Below the pieces are notes generated by a model, which saw only the letters and a program-made list of their open reading frames with translations, was not told the origin of the DNA and made no database searches. Below are positions 1 through 5,473 of a stretch of DNA of 7,317 bases, piece by piece. The number at the start of each line of letters is the position of its first letter. Position 1 is the stretch's first letter. Origin of the DNA: Tannerella sp. (lineage in GTDB: Bacteria; Bacteroidota; Bacteroidia; Bacteroidales; Tannerellaceae); the NCBI GenBank assembly GCA_031268395.1, contig JAIRXI010000198.1, positions 1 to 7,317 on the forward strand, read 5' to 3'. A program made the position numbers and the translations under genes.

Positions 1-25
1 ACACTCATAAACGAAATGCACCAAT

Positions 26-63
26 CTGTCTATATTTGTCTATCCCAGATTTTCTGTAGACAG
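26..63. promoter_or_regulatory. TGTCTA repeat cluster with a Bacteroidetes-type -7 box
   Basis: The heptamer TGTCTAT occurs at 27-33 and again at 37-43, exactly 10 bp apart. CTGTCTA (26-32) also has a perfect inverted partner, TAGACAG, at 57-63. The octamer TATATTTG at 31-38 fits the Bacteroidetes -7 consensus TAnnTTTG, but there is no TTTG about 20 bp upstream. The repeats overlap the putative -7 box and lie upstream of the small gene starting at 115, so an operator or promoter is plausible. The assignment is inferred from position only; the region is AT-rich and chance repeats are possible. Confidence 0.3.
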
Positions 64-114
64 TTATATTTTATAAACCACTTATTTTCTGCGATTTAAT
101 GTTTTTTTGTCGGG

Positions 115-363
115 ATGACCGTCGACGCGACGGTGCAGTATAACCGGCTGCAGAATCTGAACGTACAGTTCGTCCCGTATGAAAAGGTGGTGACGAGGTA
201 TGTGGAAAAGAAGTGGCGGCCGTTTGCGGGTGTTACGTACTGCTCGTTTGGCTACGCGGGCGCCGGGGCGGGCGTCTTTTACCGGTCGGCAGGGATTCAG
301 GTGCAGTATGTGACGGACTTTAAACGGAATGGCTTCAGTGTCGGTGTTATGAAATCGTTCTGA
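115..363 (+). CDS. Small protein resembling the C-terminal end of a phage membrane/beta-barrel protein, possibly 5'-truncated
   Basis: This 82-residue protein has a first half without a signal peptide or membrane helix. From about residue 36 (RPFAGVTY) it becomes a series of short segments alternating small and aromatic residues, separated by turns, and it ends in MKSF. A C-terminal phenylalanine after beta-hairpins is typical of outer-membrane barrels. It resembles the tail of small membrane-associated proteins found near lysis or packaging genes of Bacteroidetes phages; that is from memory and uncertain. Those proteins usually carry an N-terminal membrane helix and coiled region, which is missing here. 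ATG 115 is the first start after the in-frame TAA at 97-99, and DNA upstream is AT-rich and does not look coding. It may therefore be a 5'-truncated remnant or a genuinely short gene. It converges on terL and is followed by a good terminator. Confidence 0.5.
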   Translation: MTVDATVQYNRLQNLNVQFVPYEKVVTRYVEKKWRPFAGVTYCSFGYAGAGAGVFYRSAGIQVQYVTDFKRNGFSVGVMKSF

Positions 364-403
364 CGAAATAAAGATGTCTTTTTAGTTTGTAGCAATTGGT
401 GAT

Positions 404-442
404 TCCGGCGTTGCCTGTGACGGGTGGCGCCGGATTTTTTTT
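404..442 (+). terminator. Rho-independent terminator after the 82-residue gene
   Basis: A 7-bp perfect stem pairs TCCGGCG (404-410) with CGCCGGA (428-434) around a 17-nt loop. It is followed directly by eight T residues (435-442). It lies 40 bp past the stop codon of the plus-strand gene ending at 363. Read on the minus strand, the hairpin is not followed by a T tract, so it should stop only plus-strand transcription and would not terminate terL mRNA by the intrinsic mechanism. Confidence 0.8.
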
Positions 443-474
443 AACGATGAACGATGAACGATGAACGATGAACG
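443..474. repeat. Heptanucleotide tandem repeat, AACGATG x 4.6
   Basis: Four perfect copies of AACGATG start at 443, 450, 457 and 464, followed by AACG. The repeat lies between the terminator T tract and the 3' end of terL. Because 7 is not a multiple of 3 and each unit junction contains TGA, all three plus-strand frames are closed; the minus strand stays open. It resembles in design the heptamer short tandem repeats (STRRs) known from cyanobacterial genomes. A second heptamer of different sequence occurs at 6001-6042. Confidence 0.9.
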
Positions 475-489
475 GGGAGAGCGGGATGT

Positions 490-2592
490 TTAGATGGAGG
501 ATTCGCCGGAGGGTTTTGCCGGCCGGCGCTTCGGACGGGATGCGAGGTTCGCGGGAAGGGGCATTTCGTTGTAGCAGATGTGCAGCCCGATCATCCGGGA
601 CATGAGGATGTCGTCGTGCTTCCCTTTCTTTGCACCAAAGGCGCCGTTTTCCTTCTGCTCGTATACGCGGGCTTCGTCCAGCGCGCCCCCGCTCCGCTCA
701 ATGTAGGCCTGCTCGCGGAGAAGGGCGACGTAGTTGTTCAGGATCATGGGTTTGGTGTTTCGGTTGGTGTGGAATCCGTAGACGGCGGGAATGCCCTCCC
801 GGATTTTGTCGGCGGGGGTGCGGCTGTAGAGGTTCGGATAGCAGTCGGCAACCGTGTCGAAGATGAACTCGGCGTCGTCTTCCCGCGATGCGGAATCGTA
901 GGTGTTGCTCTCTACCACGAGCAGCGCCCGTCCATACCAGGCGGCAATCTGTGCGGCGACCCAGACGGCAAGGTCCTTGTCGATCCGCCCGCGCCACTGG
1001 GCGACGATCTCCGGCTTGCCTCCGAACTGCATCCAGTAGCGGTCGAAAACGGCGATCACGCCCCAGTCGGCCGATTCCGAGAGGCCTTTCTGGGGATCGA
1101 ATACGACCAGATAGCGGTTGGATACGGCCGTTTGGGTGTCGGGAAATTCCCAGATGCACAGTTTGTCGCGCATCCCGCGTTCGCGTACGGCCGGGATGGA
1201 GGACTGCAGGCGTTCGAGGGCTTCGGGATCGTCTATGAAACGGATGTCCGCGAGTATTTCCTTTCGCCGGCGCGGGGCAAGCCTGGCCGAAGCGGGAAGG
1301 CCGGCGGCCGCGAGTATGCCGGCGGCACGCGGCACGCGGCAGTGCCTGCGCATCGCCTCGACGTCCTCGCTCCGGAAGGCGGGCCGGCCGGAGTCCTGAA
1401 AGGCTTCGATGGCGTCGGAGGGAAATTCCTGCTTCATCATCGCTTCGCCGGTCATCTCGGCGCGTTTCAGCCGGCGCCAGTTGAGCGCCTCCAGCGTGCA
1501 GTCGGGACAGTTGCGGAAGAGGTTCTGCTCGTACTCGTTCATGGATTTTACGAAGTCTTCTGCCGTGCCTTCCCTGCGCCTGCCGCCGTGCAGCCAGTAG
1601 CGCCCGTCAAATTCCTTCCGGTAGGTGTCGATCAGAAACCAGGGTACAAATACGGCATCGTAGGCCGTTTCGCCGTTCACGGCCTTTTCCCACTCTTCGT
1701 GAAAATAGTCGCCTACGCCCCTGGCGGTGCTTTCGCGTATGACCAGGGTGCAGGGCTCCGCGGGGACGGTTCCCACGACGGCGGCTTCCAGTCCTTCGGT
1801 TTTGTTGGTGTCGGTGTTCGGGTAGAGCGCTACCTCGGAGAAGTGCGCCATCTTGACGTCCTGCGAACGGACGGAATCCGGGCTTTCGGCCGATCCGACC
1901 GTGATCAGGCATCCCCGTCCGGGTACTTCCCGGATGTTCTGCGTTCCGGCATATACCCTGACGGTGTGCTTTATGCCTTCGACGGGTAACATGCTCCCGA
2001 CGGCGCGGTCGTACATGGAGCGGATGGTGATGGCGCTGTCTCTGGTGTGTGCGCAGACGACGCTGTTCCAGTTGCGCCGGTGGATGAGCTGGATCCAGAG
2101 CATGTAGATCTGGATGCAGGTGGAGCCGCCCCACTGCCTGGCTTTCAGCAGCATGAGGCGGATGGGGTCGCCGGCAAGCCGCATCCGCTCCAGGTGGTCG
2201 ATCAGCCGGCGCTGTCCGCGGTTGGGCAGGAAGGGGATGTCGCGGGAGGTGATCTTGTCGCGTATCAGTACCATCGTGTATGCGAAGTATTCAAAGTCGT
2301 AGCGGTAGCGCAGCTCGCAGAAGCGGATCCAGAAGTCTTCGAATACGGCTTCCGTCAGCTTCTCTCCGTGGGCCTTGAAAAGCGCCCGGATGGAGCCGTA
2401 CCGGGAAAGTTCCCCGGCCGCCTCCTCGCACATCATCGGGACGGGGAGGCAGAGGACGGGGGCGGGGGCATCCGCTATCTCCAGCCGCACCCGCTCTCCC
2501 TGACAGCCCTCCCCGGTCACGGGGTCGTATGGCGCTTTGCGCGCACGGTTCCGCGCGGCATTTTCACGAATCATGTTCGATGTATTGTCCAT
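490..2592 (-). CDS. terL: Phage terminase, large subunit (ATPase and nuclease)
   Basis: This 700-residue motor protein would translocate DNA into proheads and cut the concatemer. An adenine-binding Q motif is seen around residues 123-130 (PNRGQRRL). A Walker A variant lies at 150-158 (KARQWGGST). A Walker B-like strand at about 247-253 ends in HFSE, with the catalytic Glu at 253 and Ser where Asp is more usual. The coupling motif is ESTARG at 287-292. A typical linker follows (EFPSDAIEAFQDSGRPAF, from 389). The RNase H-fold nuclease supplies D499 in VVFDPQKG, D509, E561 in LVVES, and D660/D661 in KGKHDD. An N-terminal extension of about 100 residues and a basic, proline-rich C-terminal tail (from about 686) flank the core. 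The ATG at 2592 lies 36 bp below the preceding stop, so it is probably the third gene of a minus-strand operon. No intrinsic terminator is visible downstream. The family call is firm; the exact start is less so. Confidence 0.95.
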   Translation of the reverse strand: MDNTSNMIRENAARNRARKAPYDPVTGEGCQGERVRLEIADAPAPVLCLPVPMMCEEAAGELSRYGSIRALFKAHGEKLTEAVFEDFWIRFCELRYRYDFEYFAYTMVLIRDKITSRDIPFLPNRGQRRLIDHLERMRLAGDPIRLMLLKARQWGGSTCIQIYMLWIQLIHRRNWNSVVCAHTRDSAITIRSMYDRAVGSMLPVEGIKHTVRVYAGTQNIREVPGRGCLITVGSAESPDSVRSQDVKMAHFSEVALYPNTDTNKTEGLEAAVVGTVPAEPCTLVIRESTARGVGDYFHEEWEKAVNGETAYDAVFVPWFLIDTYRKEFDGRYWLHGGRRREGTAEDFVKSMNEYEQNLFRNCPDCTLEALNWRRLKRAEMTGEAMMKQEFPSDAIEAFQDSGRPAFRSEDVEAMRRHCRVPRAAGILAAAGLPASARLAPRRRKEILADIRFIDDPEALERLQSSIPAVRERGMRDKLCIWEFPDTQTAVSNRYLVVFDPQKGLSESADWGVIAVFDRYWMQFGGKPEIVAQWRGRIDKDLAVWVAAQIAAWYGRALLVVESNTYDSASREDDAEFIFDTVADCYPNLYSRTPADKIREGIPAVYGFHTNRNTKPMILNNYVALLREQAYIERSGGALDEARVYEQKENGAFGAKKGKHDDILMSRMIGLHICYNEMPLPANLASRPKRRPAKPSGESSI

Positions 2593-2628
2593 TCAGGGCG
2601 ATAAAAGTTGATGGAGGTCGATCATGGA

Positions 2629-3009
2629 TCAGCGCTTTGTCTTCAGGGAGGCGTAGAGGATGTCGGCCGCACGACGCCCGGAGAGGTAAAAACGGGGGGC
2701 GCCCTGCGCCGCTGCCATCCGGACAATGGCGCGTGTGCCGGCCTGGGGGTGGGCGCTGCGCAGCCGGTCGGCAAGGGCGAGAATGTCGGCGTGCATCTCT
2801 CTTTTTAAGGGGGATTTGGGCGTGAGGGCTCTGCGGGTGATGATGTCCGTGTATTTGCGCTCGCTTAAATAAAAGGATCCGGCGCTCCGGCGAATGGCAA
2901 GACCGGCCAGCCGGGTGATGGCGATGTATCCGCCCGCCTCGCGACGGAGCGCCTCGCAGACGCAAAGCAGGTCGGCGTCTCTTTCGGGCTTGTGCATTAA
3001 GGTGGCCAT
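2629..3009 (-). CDS. Conserved-type phage protein made of two tandem copies of one small domain
   Basis: This is a 126-residue protein of unknown function between the HTH gene and terL. Residues 14-61 and 76-122 align with each other. Each copy has a leading helix (LLCVCEALRREA versus ILALADRLRSAH), a basic helix (ITRLAGLAIRR versus TRAIVRMAAAQ), and the signature (G/P)xFYLSxR followed by a DI(I/L) helix (SFYLSERKYTDII versus RFYLSGRRAADIL). Single-copy proteins with a PxFYxS signature next to terminases in Bacteroidetes phages are familiar to me from memory, but I know no assigned role. There is no membrane segment or catalytic motif. The ATG at 3009 lies 9 bp after the upstream stop codon, indicating co-transcription and probably coupled translation; ATG 2997 is an alternative start. 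The basic helices leave DNA or RNA binding, or a packaging accessory role, possible, but this is inference. Confidence 0.8.
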   Translation of the reverse strand: MATLMHKPERDADLLCVCEALRREAGGYIAITRLAGLAIRRSAGSFYLSERKYTDIITRRALTPKSPLKREMHADILALADRLRSAHPQAGTRAIVRMAAAQGAPRFYLSGRRAADILYASLKTKR

Positions 3010-3018
3010 GACTGACGG

Positions 3019-3366
3019 TTAAAAGGTGATGGGCGCGGCTGGGGACATGGGGGGCTTGGGGGACTCGGGGGACGGCGAAGGGGTTTCGGCTTTTTCGACG
3101 GATTCCAGGAGGGGACGGTAGGGGGATATGAGCGGATGGGCGGTGTCGAGGAGGTTTTGCGCCGTTCGTAAACCGCTGTATACGGTTTCCTTGCTGCGTC
3201 CGGCGATGCGTCCAATCCTGCGAGGTCCCAGTCCGTAACGGATCTTCAGGAGCAGCCAGTAGGCTTCACGGGCAATGGCGGCTTCCGCCCGGCGCGAACG
3301 GCCAGTGGCCTCGCCTGCAGAAATGGACGACCCGCTCTGCCGGATGAATTCGTCTATCGTGATCAT
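3019..3366 (-). CDS. DnaA domain IV-like helix-turn-helix protein, candidate small terminase subunit
   Basis: This is a 115-residue protein that begins the minus-strand packaging operon. Residues 32-75 read like the C-terminal DNA-binding domain of DnaA: an AR..A..LL helix, then L..RRIG.IAGRS, then KETV and a long final helix ending NLLD. In DnaA the recognition loop is D-H-T-T-V; here it is S-K-E-T-V, so the DnaA-box contacts are not conserved and another target is expected. No AAA+ domain is present, so it is not a replication initiator. As a small HTH protein two genes upstream of terL, it is the natural candidate for TerS, by position and fold rather than homology. The tail from about residue 93 is Pro/Ser-rich (SPSPESPKPP). 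I chose ATG 3366 over the in-frame TTG at 3390 because the TTG lies inside a good -7 promoter box. Confidence 0.75.
   Translation of the reverse strand: MITIDEFIRQSGSSISAGEATGRSRRAEAAIAREAYWLLLKIRYGLGPRRIGRIAGRSKETVYSGLRTAQNLLDTAHPLISPYRPLLESVEKAETPSPSPESPKPPMSPAAPITF
3041..3125 (+). other. G-tract cluster, canonical G-quadruplex motif
   Basis: On the plus strand, runs of 4, 6, 5 and 5 G (3041-3044, 3049-3054, 3058-3062, 3067-3071) are separated by loops of 4, 3 and 4 nt. This fits the intramolecular quadruplex rule with tracts longer than required. Further G runs follow at 3080-3083, 3111-3114 and 3121-3125. The block lies in the 3' third of the HTH gene, where the minus strand encodes a Pro/Ser-rich tail through C runs. 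The G-rich strand is therefore the transcription template. A pure coding explanation (a proline tail) is possible. Confidence 0.7.
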
Positions 3367-3387
3367 AAGCGACTGTATTATTGGCCA

Positions 3388-3395
3388 CAAAGTTA
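3388..3395 (-). promoter_or_regulatory. Candidate -7 box for the terminase operon
   Basis: Read on the minus strand this is TAACTTTG, a perfect match to the Bacteroidetes TAnnTTTG element. It is 21 bp upstream of ATG 3366, which would give a short leader. No TTTG is present at the -33 position; an A-rich tract stands there instead (complement of 3414-3422). Confidence 0.4.
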
Positions 3396-3400
3396 GCCGT

Positions 3401-3429
3401 TTTGCGGCGGACGTTTTTTTTTAGTTTTC
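3401..3429 (+). promoter_or_regulatory. Candidate promoter for the virion operon
   Basis: TTTG at 3401-3404 and TAGTTTTC at 3422-3429 (one mismatch to TAnnTTTG) are separated by 17 bp, slightly shorter than the usual spacing of about 19-20. A run of nine T (3414-3422) lies between them. This would give a leader of roughly 70 nt before ATG 3507. The element sits back to back with the minus-strand -7 box at 3388-3395, so the two operons could be co-regulated. A weaker alternative -7 box (TTTATTTG) lies at 3483-3490. Confidence 0.3.
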
Positions 3430-3494
3430 TATACACCCGCCTGATTTTCGTGCGAAGGGGCGAAAAGCCGGCAAAATCCGCTTTTATTTGTCGG

Positions 3495-3505
3495 AAAAAA
3501 AAGAA
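3495..3505 (+). promoter_or_regulatory. A-rich ribosome-loading leader that fixes the start at 3507
   Basis: Eight A residues (3495-3502) followed by GAA lie directly before ATG 3507, with no Shine-Dalgarno sequence. A-rich stretches in this position favour translation in Bacteroidetes. This supports ATG 3507 over the in-frame TTG at 3381, whose codons up to 3507 give a basic, aromatic peptide from promoter-like DNA. Confidence 0.55.
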
Positions 3506-3506
3506 C

Positions 3507-4127
3507 ATGGCAAACGAAACACTAACAGGCGCCCTGGCCGGGGCGGGATCGGGCGCGGCCGCCGGGTCGGTGGCAGGCCCCTGGGGGGCGCTGATCGGAG
3601 GCGTCGTGGGCCTTGGCGCCGGCATATTCGGAGGCGCCAGGGCCGCAAAAAAGCGGCGGCGCATGGAGGACTATCTGACGGGGCAGGCATCGGACAATGC
3701 CGCCTGGTATAACCGGAACGCCTTTTCCGACTACACGCAGCGCGCCGACACGCAGGCCCTGATCAAATCCATGCGCGACACGCTGGAGCGCCGGAACCGT
3801 TCGGCCGCCAACATGTCCGTCGTCACCGGCGCCACGCCCGAGCAGCAGGCCGTGCAGCAGGACGCCACCAACCAGGCCGTTTCCGGCGCCTACGCGCAGC
3901 TTGGCGCCCTGGGGCAGCAGTATAAGGATCGCGTGACCGACCAGTATTTCGGACGCCGGGACGCTTACGCCGGGCAGCTGATGAACCTCTGGAACAACCA
4001 GGCTACCGGCTATGAAAACCTGATGAACAACGGCTTTGCCCTGGGCGCCGGCGGCATTTCGGATTTTGCCGGCGGCATCGACCGGCGGAGGCCGTCCGCA
4101 AAAGGCATAATCCCCGCAATCGCATAG
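3507..4127 (+). CDS. Glycine-zipper virion protein, DNA ejection/pilot-like
   Basis: This 206-residue protein is the first gene of the plus-strand virion operon. Residues 8-43 form a glycine/alanine zipper (GALAGAGSGAAAG, then GALIGGVVGLGAGIFGG), followed at once by a basic stretch, AAKKRRR (46-52). That is a membrane-inserting hairpin with a positive stop, as in small ejected virion proteins. Residues 60-170 are polar and helical with many Gln, Asn and Ala, including SVVTGATPEQQAVQ and a GQQYKDRVTDQYF segment. This resembles a family of Bacteroidetes phage pilot or internal virion proteins I know from memory. A second glycine-rich patch lies at 176-190 (GFALGAGG). It is not a gokushovirus capsid gene, since the context is a tailed phage. 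The next gene starts 2 bp after its stop, so the pair is likely translationally coupled. The role in DNA ejection is inferred from the zipper and context. Confidence 0.75.
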   Translation: MANETLTGALAGAGSGAAAGSVAGPWGALIGGVVGLGAGIFGGARAAKKRRRMEDYLTGQASDNAAWYNRNAFSDYTQRADTQALIKSMRDTLERRNRSAANMSVVTGATPEQQAVQQDATNQAVSGAYAQLGALGQQYKDRVTDQYFGRRDAYAGQLMNLWNNQATGYENLMNNGFALGAGGISDFAGGIDRRRPSAKGIIPAIA

Positions 4128-4129
4128 CC

Positions 4130-5434
4130 ATGGCAGAGGGAACTATTCTGAACTTTCTGTTTCCCAGGCTTGCACATGCCGGGAAACCCGCCGTCGACCC
4201 CAATTCGACCCGGGTCGACCCAAGTCAACCCGGGTCGATTCCTGACGACCCTGTACAGGACGCCGCCGTCGAAACGCCGCCGGCTCCCGCGGATGCCTCT
4301 CAGGCGGCTCCGGCGGCTCAAAACTCTCCCGCGCCCGCGCCCGTCCAGCCCTCAAAGCCGGATCACCTCCCGCAGGAAGACTTCGACTACCTGCTCGGTC
4401 AGGGCTATGCGCCCGAAAAGATCGCCCAGGCCTATGCTCCCTACGATCCCTCGTCCGGAAGCTATCTGCAAAGAATCTACGAAATGTCCGTCAAAAAGCC
4501 GGAGCTGGACGAAGAGGCGCTCCGGCGCCGCAGGGGAGCCGCCTGGCTGGGAGACTCGCTCCGGCTGCTCGGCGAGATGTGGTCTGCCGGAAAGGGCGCG
4601 CACGTCAGCCGTCAACATCCGGAAGAATTTATCCACCGGCGGGAAGAAAACAGGCAGCAGCAGGAGAAAGACCGCTATCAGCAACTCCTTGGAATCTATC
4701 AGCGGGGCCTGGTCGACGCAGCCGGAAAAGACTATTCGCTCGGAATGGAAATGCACGGACACAATCAGGACGCCCTGCGCAGCGCCCTGAAAGACCGTCG
4801 CGAAAGAGCATTCAGGAAAGAAGATGTCGAACGGAGCCAGCGGAATACCGACCGCGAATTTGAGCTGAGAGAAAAAAACGCCGAAGACGACCGGCGTCAC
4901 CGGCGCGTCATGGAGCAGCACAGCCGGAATCAGCTGGCCGAGACCCGGCGTTACCACGACACTCAAATCCGGAGTACCCGCCTCCCCGCAGGCGGGAAAG
5001 GCACGCTGATCACTTACCGGGCCGCCCCCGGCGATCCCCTGGCCATTCAGGATCCCGTGACCGGCGTACCGCTGAGGCAGCAGGAACTGCCCTACGGCGA
5101 GGACTACCTCGTACAGATGGCCCTTGCCGACGAACTGCTGATGGGAAATCATGCCGAGTGGGAGATCTACCGTCCCGGATATACGCCGCGATTTTCGGCC
5201 GGAAAAGACCAGGCGCCCCCCGTCCCGTCGCCCGAAATCAAAAAGAGAATCGTGGAAGCCTTCCTCCTGCAGCAGGACATGCAAAGGCTTGCCGCCGTCC
5301 CCCAGGCTCCCCAGGCCCAGGCTCCCCAGGCTTCCCGGGCCCTGCCGTCTTATCTCGCTCCGGCCGCCCTCGACAGCGTCGCCAAATGGGTCACCGACAT
5401 ATCGCCCGATTCGGTAAGTCCCCTGTCCCGATGA
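4130..5434 (+). CDS. Phage virion-module protein with proline/alanine-rich linker and long charged helix
   Basis: This is a 434-residue protein with no catalytic motif. Residues 1-17 are mildly hydrophobic (ILNFLFPRL) but not a clear signal peptide. Residues 20-79 are a low-complexity Pro/Ala/Asp linker. About 80-125 is a small helical domain (PQEDFDYLLGQGYAPEKIAQ). Residues 122-160 contain KKPELDEEALRRRRGAAWLGD and then a hydrophobic-glycine patch, an arrangement I associate with the protein following the pilot-like gene in Bacteroidetes phages. Residues 165-280 form a very charged, Gln/Arg/Glu-rich helix likely to be coiled coil, followed by a mixed domain (285-385) and a PQAPQAQAPQAS repeat (391-402). 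It sits 2 bp downstream of the glycine-zipper gene, suggesting the products act together, for example as an internal or ejected complex. That role is inference. The linker is encoded by an unusual phased DNA repeat (4193-4251). Confidence 0.75.
   Translation: MAEGTILNFLFPRLAHAGKPAVDPNSTRVDPSQPGSIPDDPVQDAAVETPPAPADASQAAPAAQNSPAPAPVQPSKPDHLPQEDFDYLLGQGYAPEKIAQAYAPYDPSSGSYLQRIYEMSVKKPELDEEALRRRRGAAWLGDSLRLLGEMWSAGKGAHVSRQHPEEFIHRREENRQQQEKDRYQQLLGIYQRGLVDAAGKDYSLGMEMHGHNQDALRSALKDRRERAFRKEDVERSQRNTDREFELREKNAEDDRRHRRVMEQHSRNQLAETRRYHDTQIRSTRLPAGGKGTLITYRAAPGDPLAIQDPVTGVPLRQQELPYGEDYLVQMALADELLMGNHAEWEIYRPGYTPRFSAGKDQAPPVPSPEIKKRIVEAFLLQQDMQRLAAVPQAPQAQAPQASRALPSYLAPAALDSVAKWVTDISPDSVSPLSR
4193..4251. 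repeat. Phased ~10-bp repeat (GTCGACCC-like) with nested perfect palindromes, inside a CDS
   Basis: Six near-copies of the octamer GTCGACCC begin at 4193, 4204, 4214, 4224, 4234 and 4244, spaced 11, 10, 10, 10 and 10 bp. TCGACCCGGGTCGA (4205-4218) is a perfect 14-bp palindrome. It overlaps a second perfect one, GGGTCGACCC (4212-4221), and an imperfect copy of the first lies at 4225-4238. Because 10 is not a multiple of 3, the repeat does not yield a repeated peptide, so protein selection alone does not explain it. Confidence 0.75.
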
Positions 5435-5447
5435 ACCGCCAGCAATG

Positions 5448-5468
5448 AATCAGTAATCATTAAATCAT
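5448..5468. repeat. Degenerate heptamer-like AATCA repeat before the connector-like gene
   Basis: AATCA recurs at 5448, 5455 and 5463 (spacings 7 and 8) in the 39-bp AT-rich spacer between two virion genes. It is too short and degenerate to stand alone, but it shares period and position with the perfect heptamer repeat upstream of the next gene. Confidence 0.4.
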
Positions 5469-5473
5469 AGACA

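Noticed and set aside
1..99. Open frame at the left edge in phase with the 82-residue gene, broken by TAA at 97-99
   Set aside because: The peptide is Cys/Ile/Phe-rich and not protein-like, and the DNA is AT-rich with repeats; the shared frame is probably chance rather than a nonsense mutation.
364..434. Intrinsic terminator for terL on the minus strand
   Set aside because: The 404-434 hairpin is not followed by T residues on that strand, and the AAAGA/TCTTT pairing near 371-382 leaves only a 2-nt loop.
443..474. CRISPR array
   Set aside because: The units are 7 bp and directly abutting with no spacers.
580..1989. Long plus-strand ORF (469 codons) opposite terL
   Set aside because: It mirrors a firmly identified TerL frame in GC-rich DNA, has a low-complexity Gly/Val/Phe composition and no recognisable domain; it is a shadow of codon bias.
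3019..3366. Replication initiator (DnaA) gene
   Set aside because: Only the C-terminal DNA-binding domain pattern is present; there is no AAA+ ATPase and the DnaA-box-contacting residues differ.
3367..3390. N-terminal extension of the HTH gene from TTG 3390
   Set aside because: The TTG is part of the TAACTTTG -7 box, so a transcript from it would begin downstream; ATG 3366 fits better.
3443..3478. Alternative hairpins in the virion-operon leader (GATTTT/AAAATC versus TTTTCG/CGAAAA)
   Set aside because: The stems are 6 bp and mostly A-T; such pairings are expected by chance, so a riboswitch-like element is not supported.
3381..3506. N-terminal extension of the glycine-zipper gene from TTG 3381
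   Set aside because: The extension is encoded by promoter-like DNA with a T run, and ATG 3507 has an excellent A-rich leader.
4352..5284. Long minus-strand ORF (310 codons) opposite the charged-helix virion gene
   Set aside because: It has no recognisable domain and no promoter or leader signal, and the opposite frame has a coherent domain layout and operon position.
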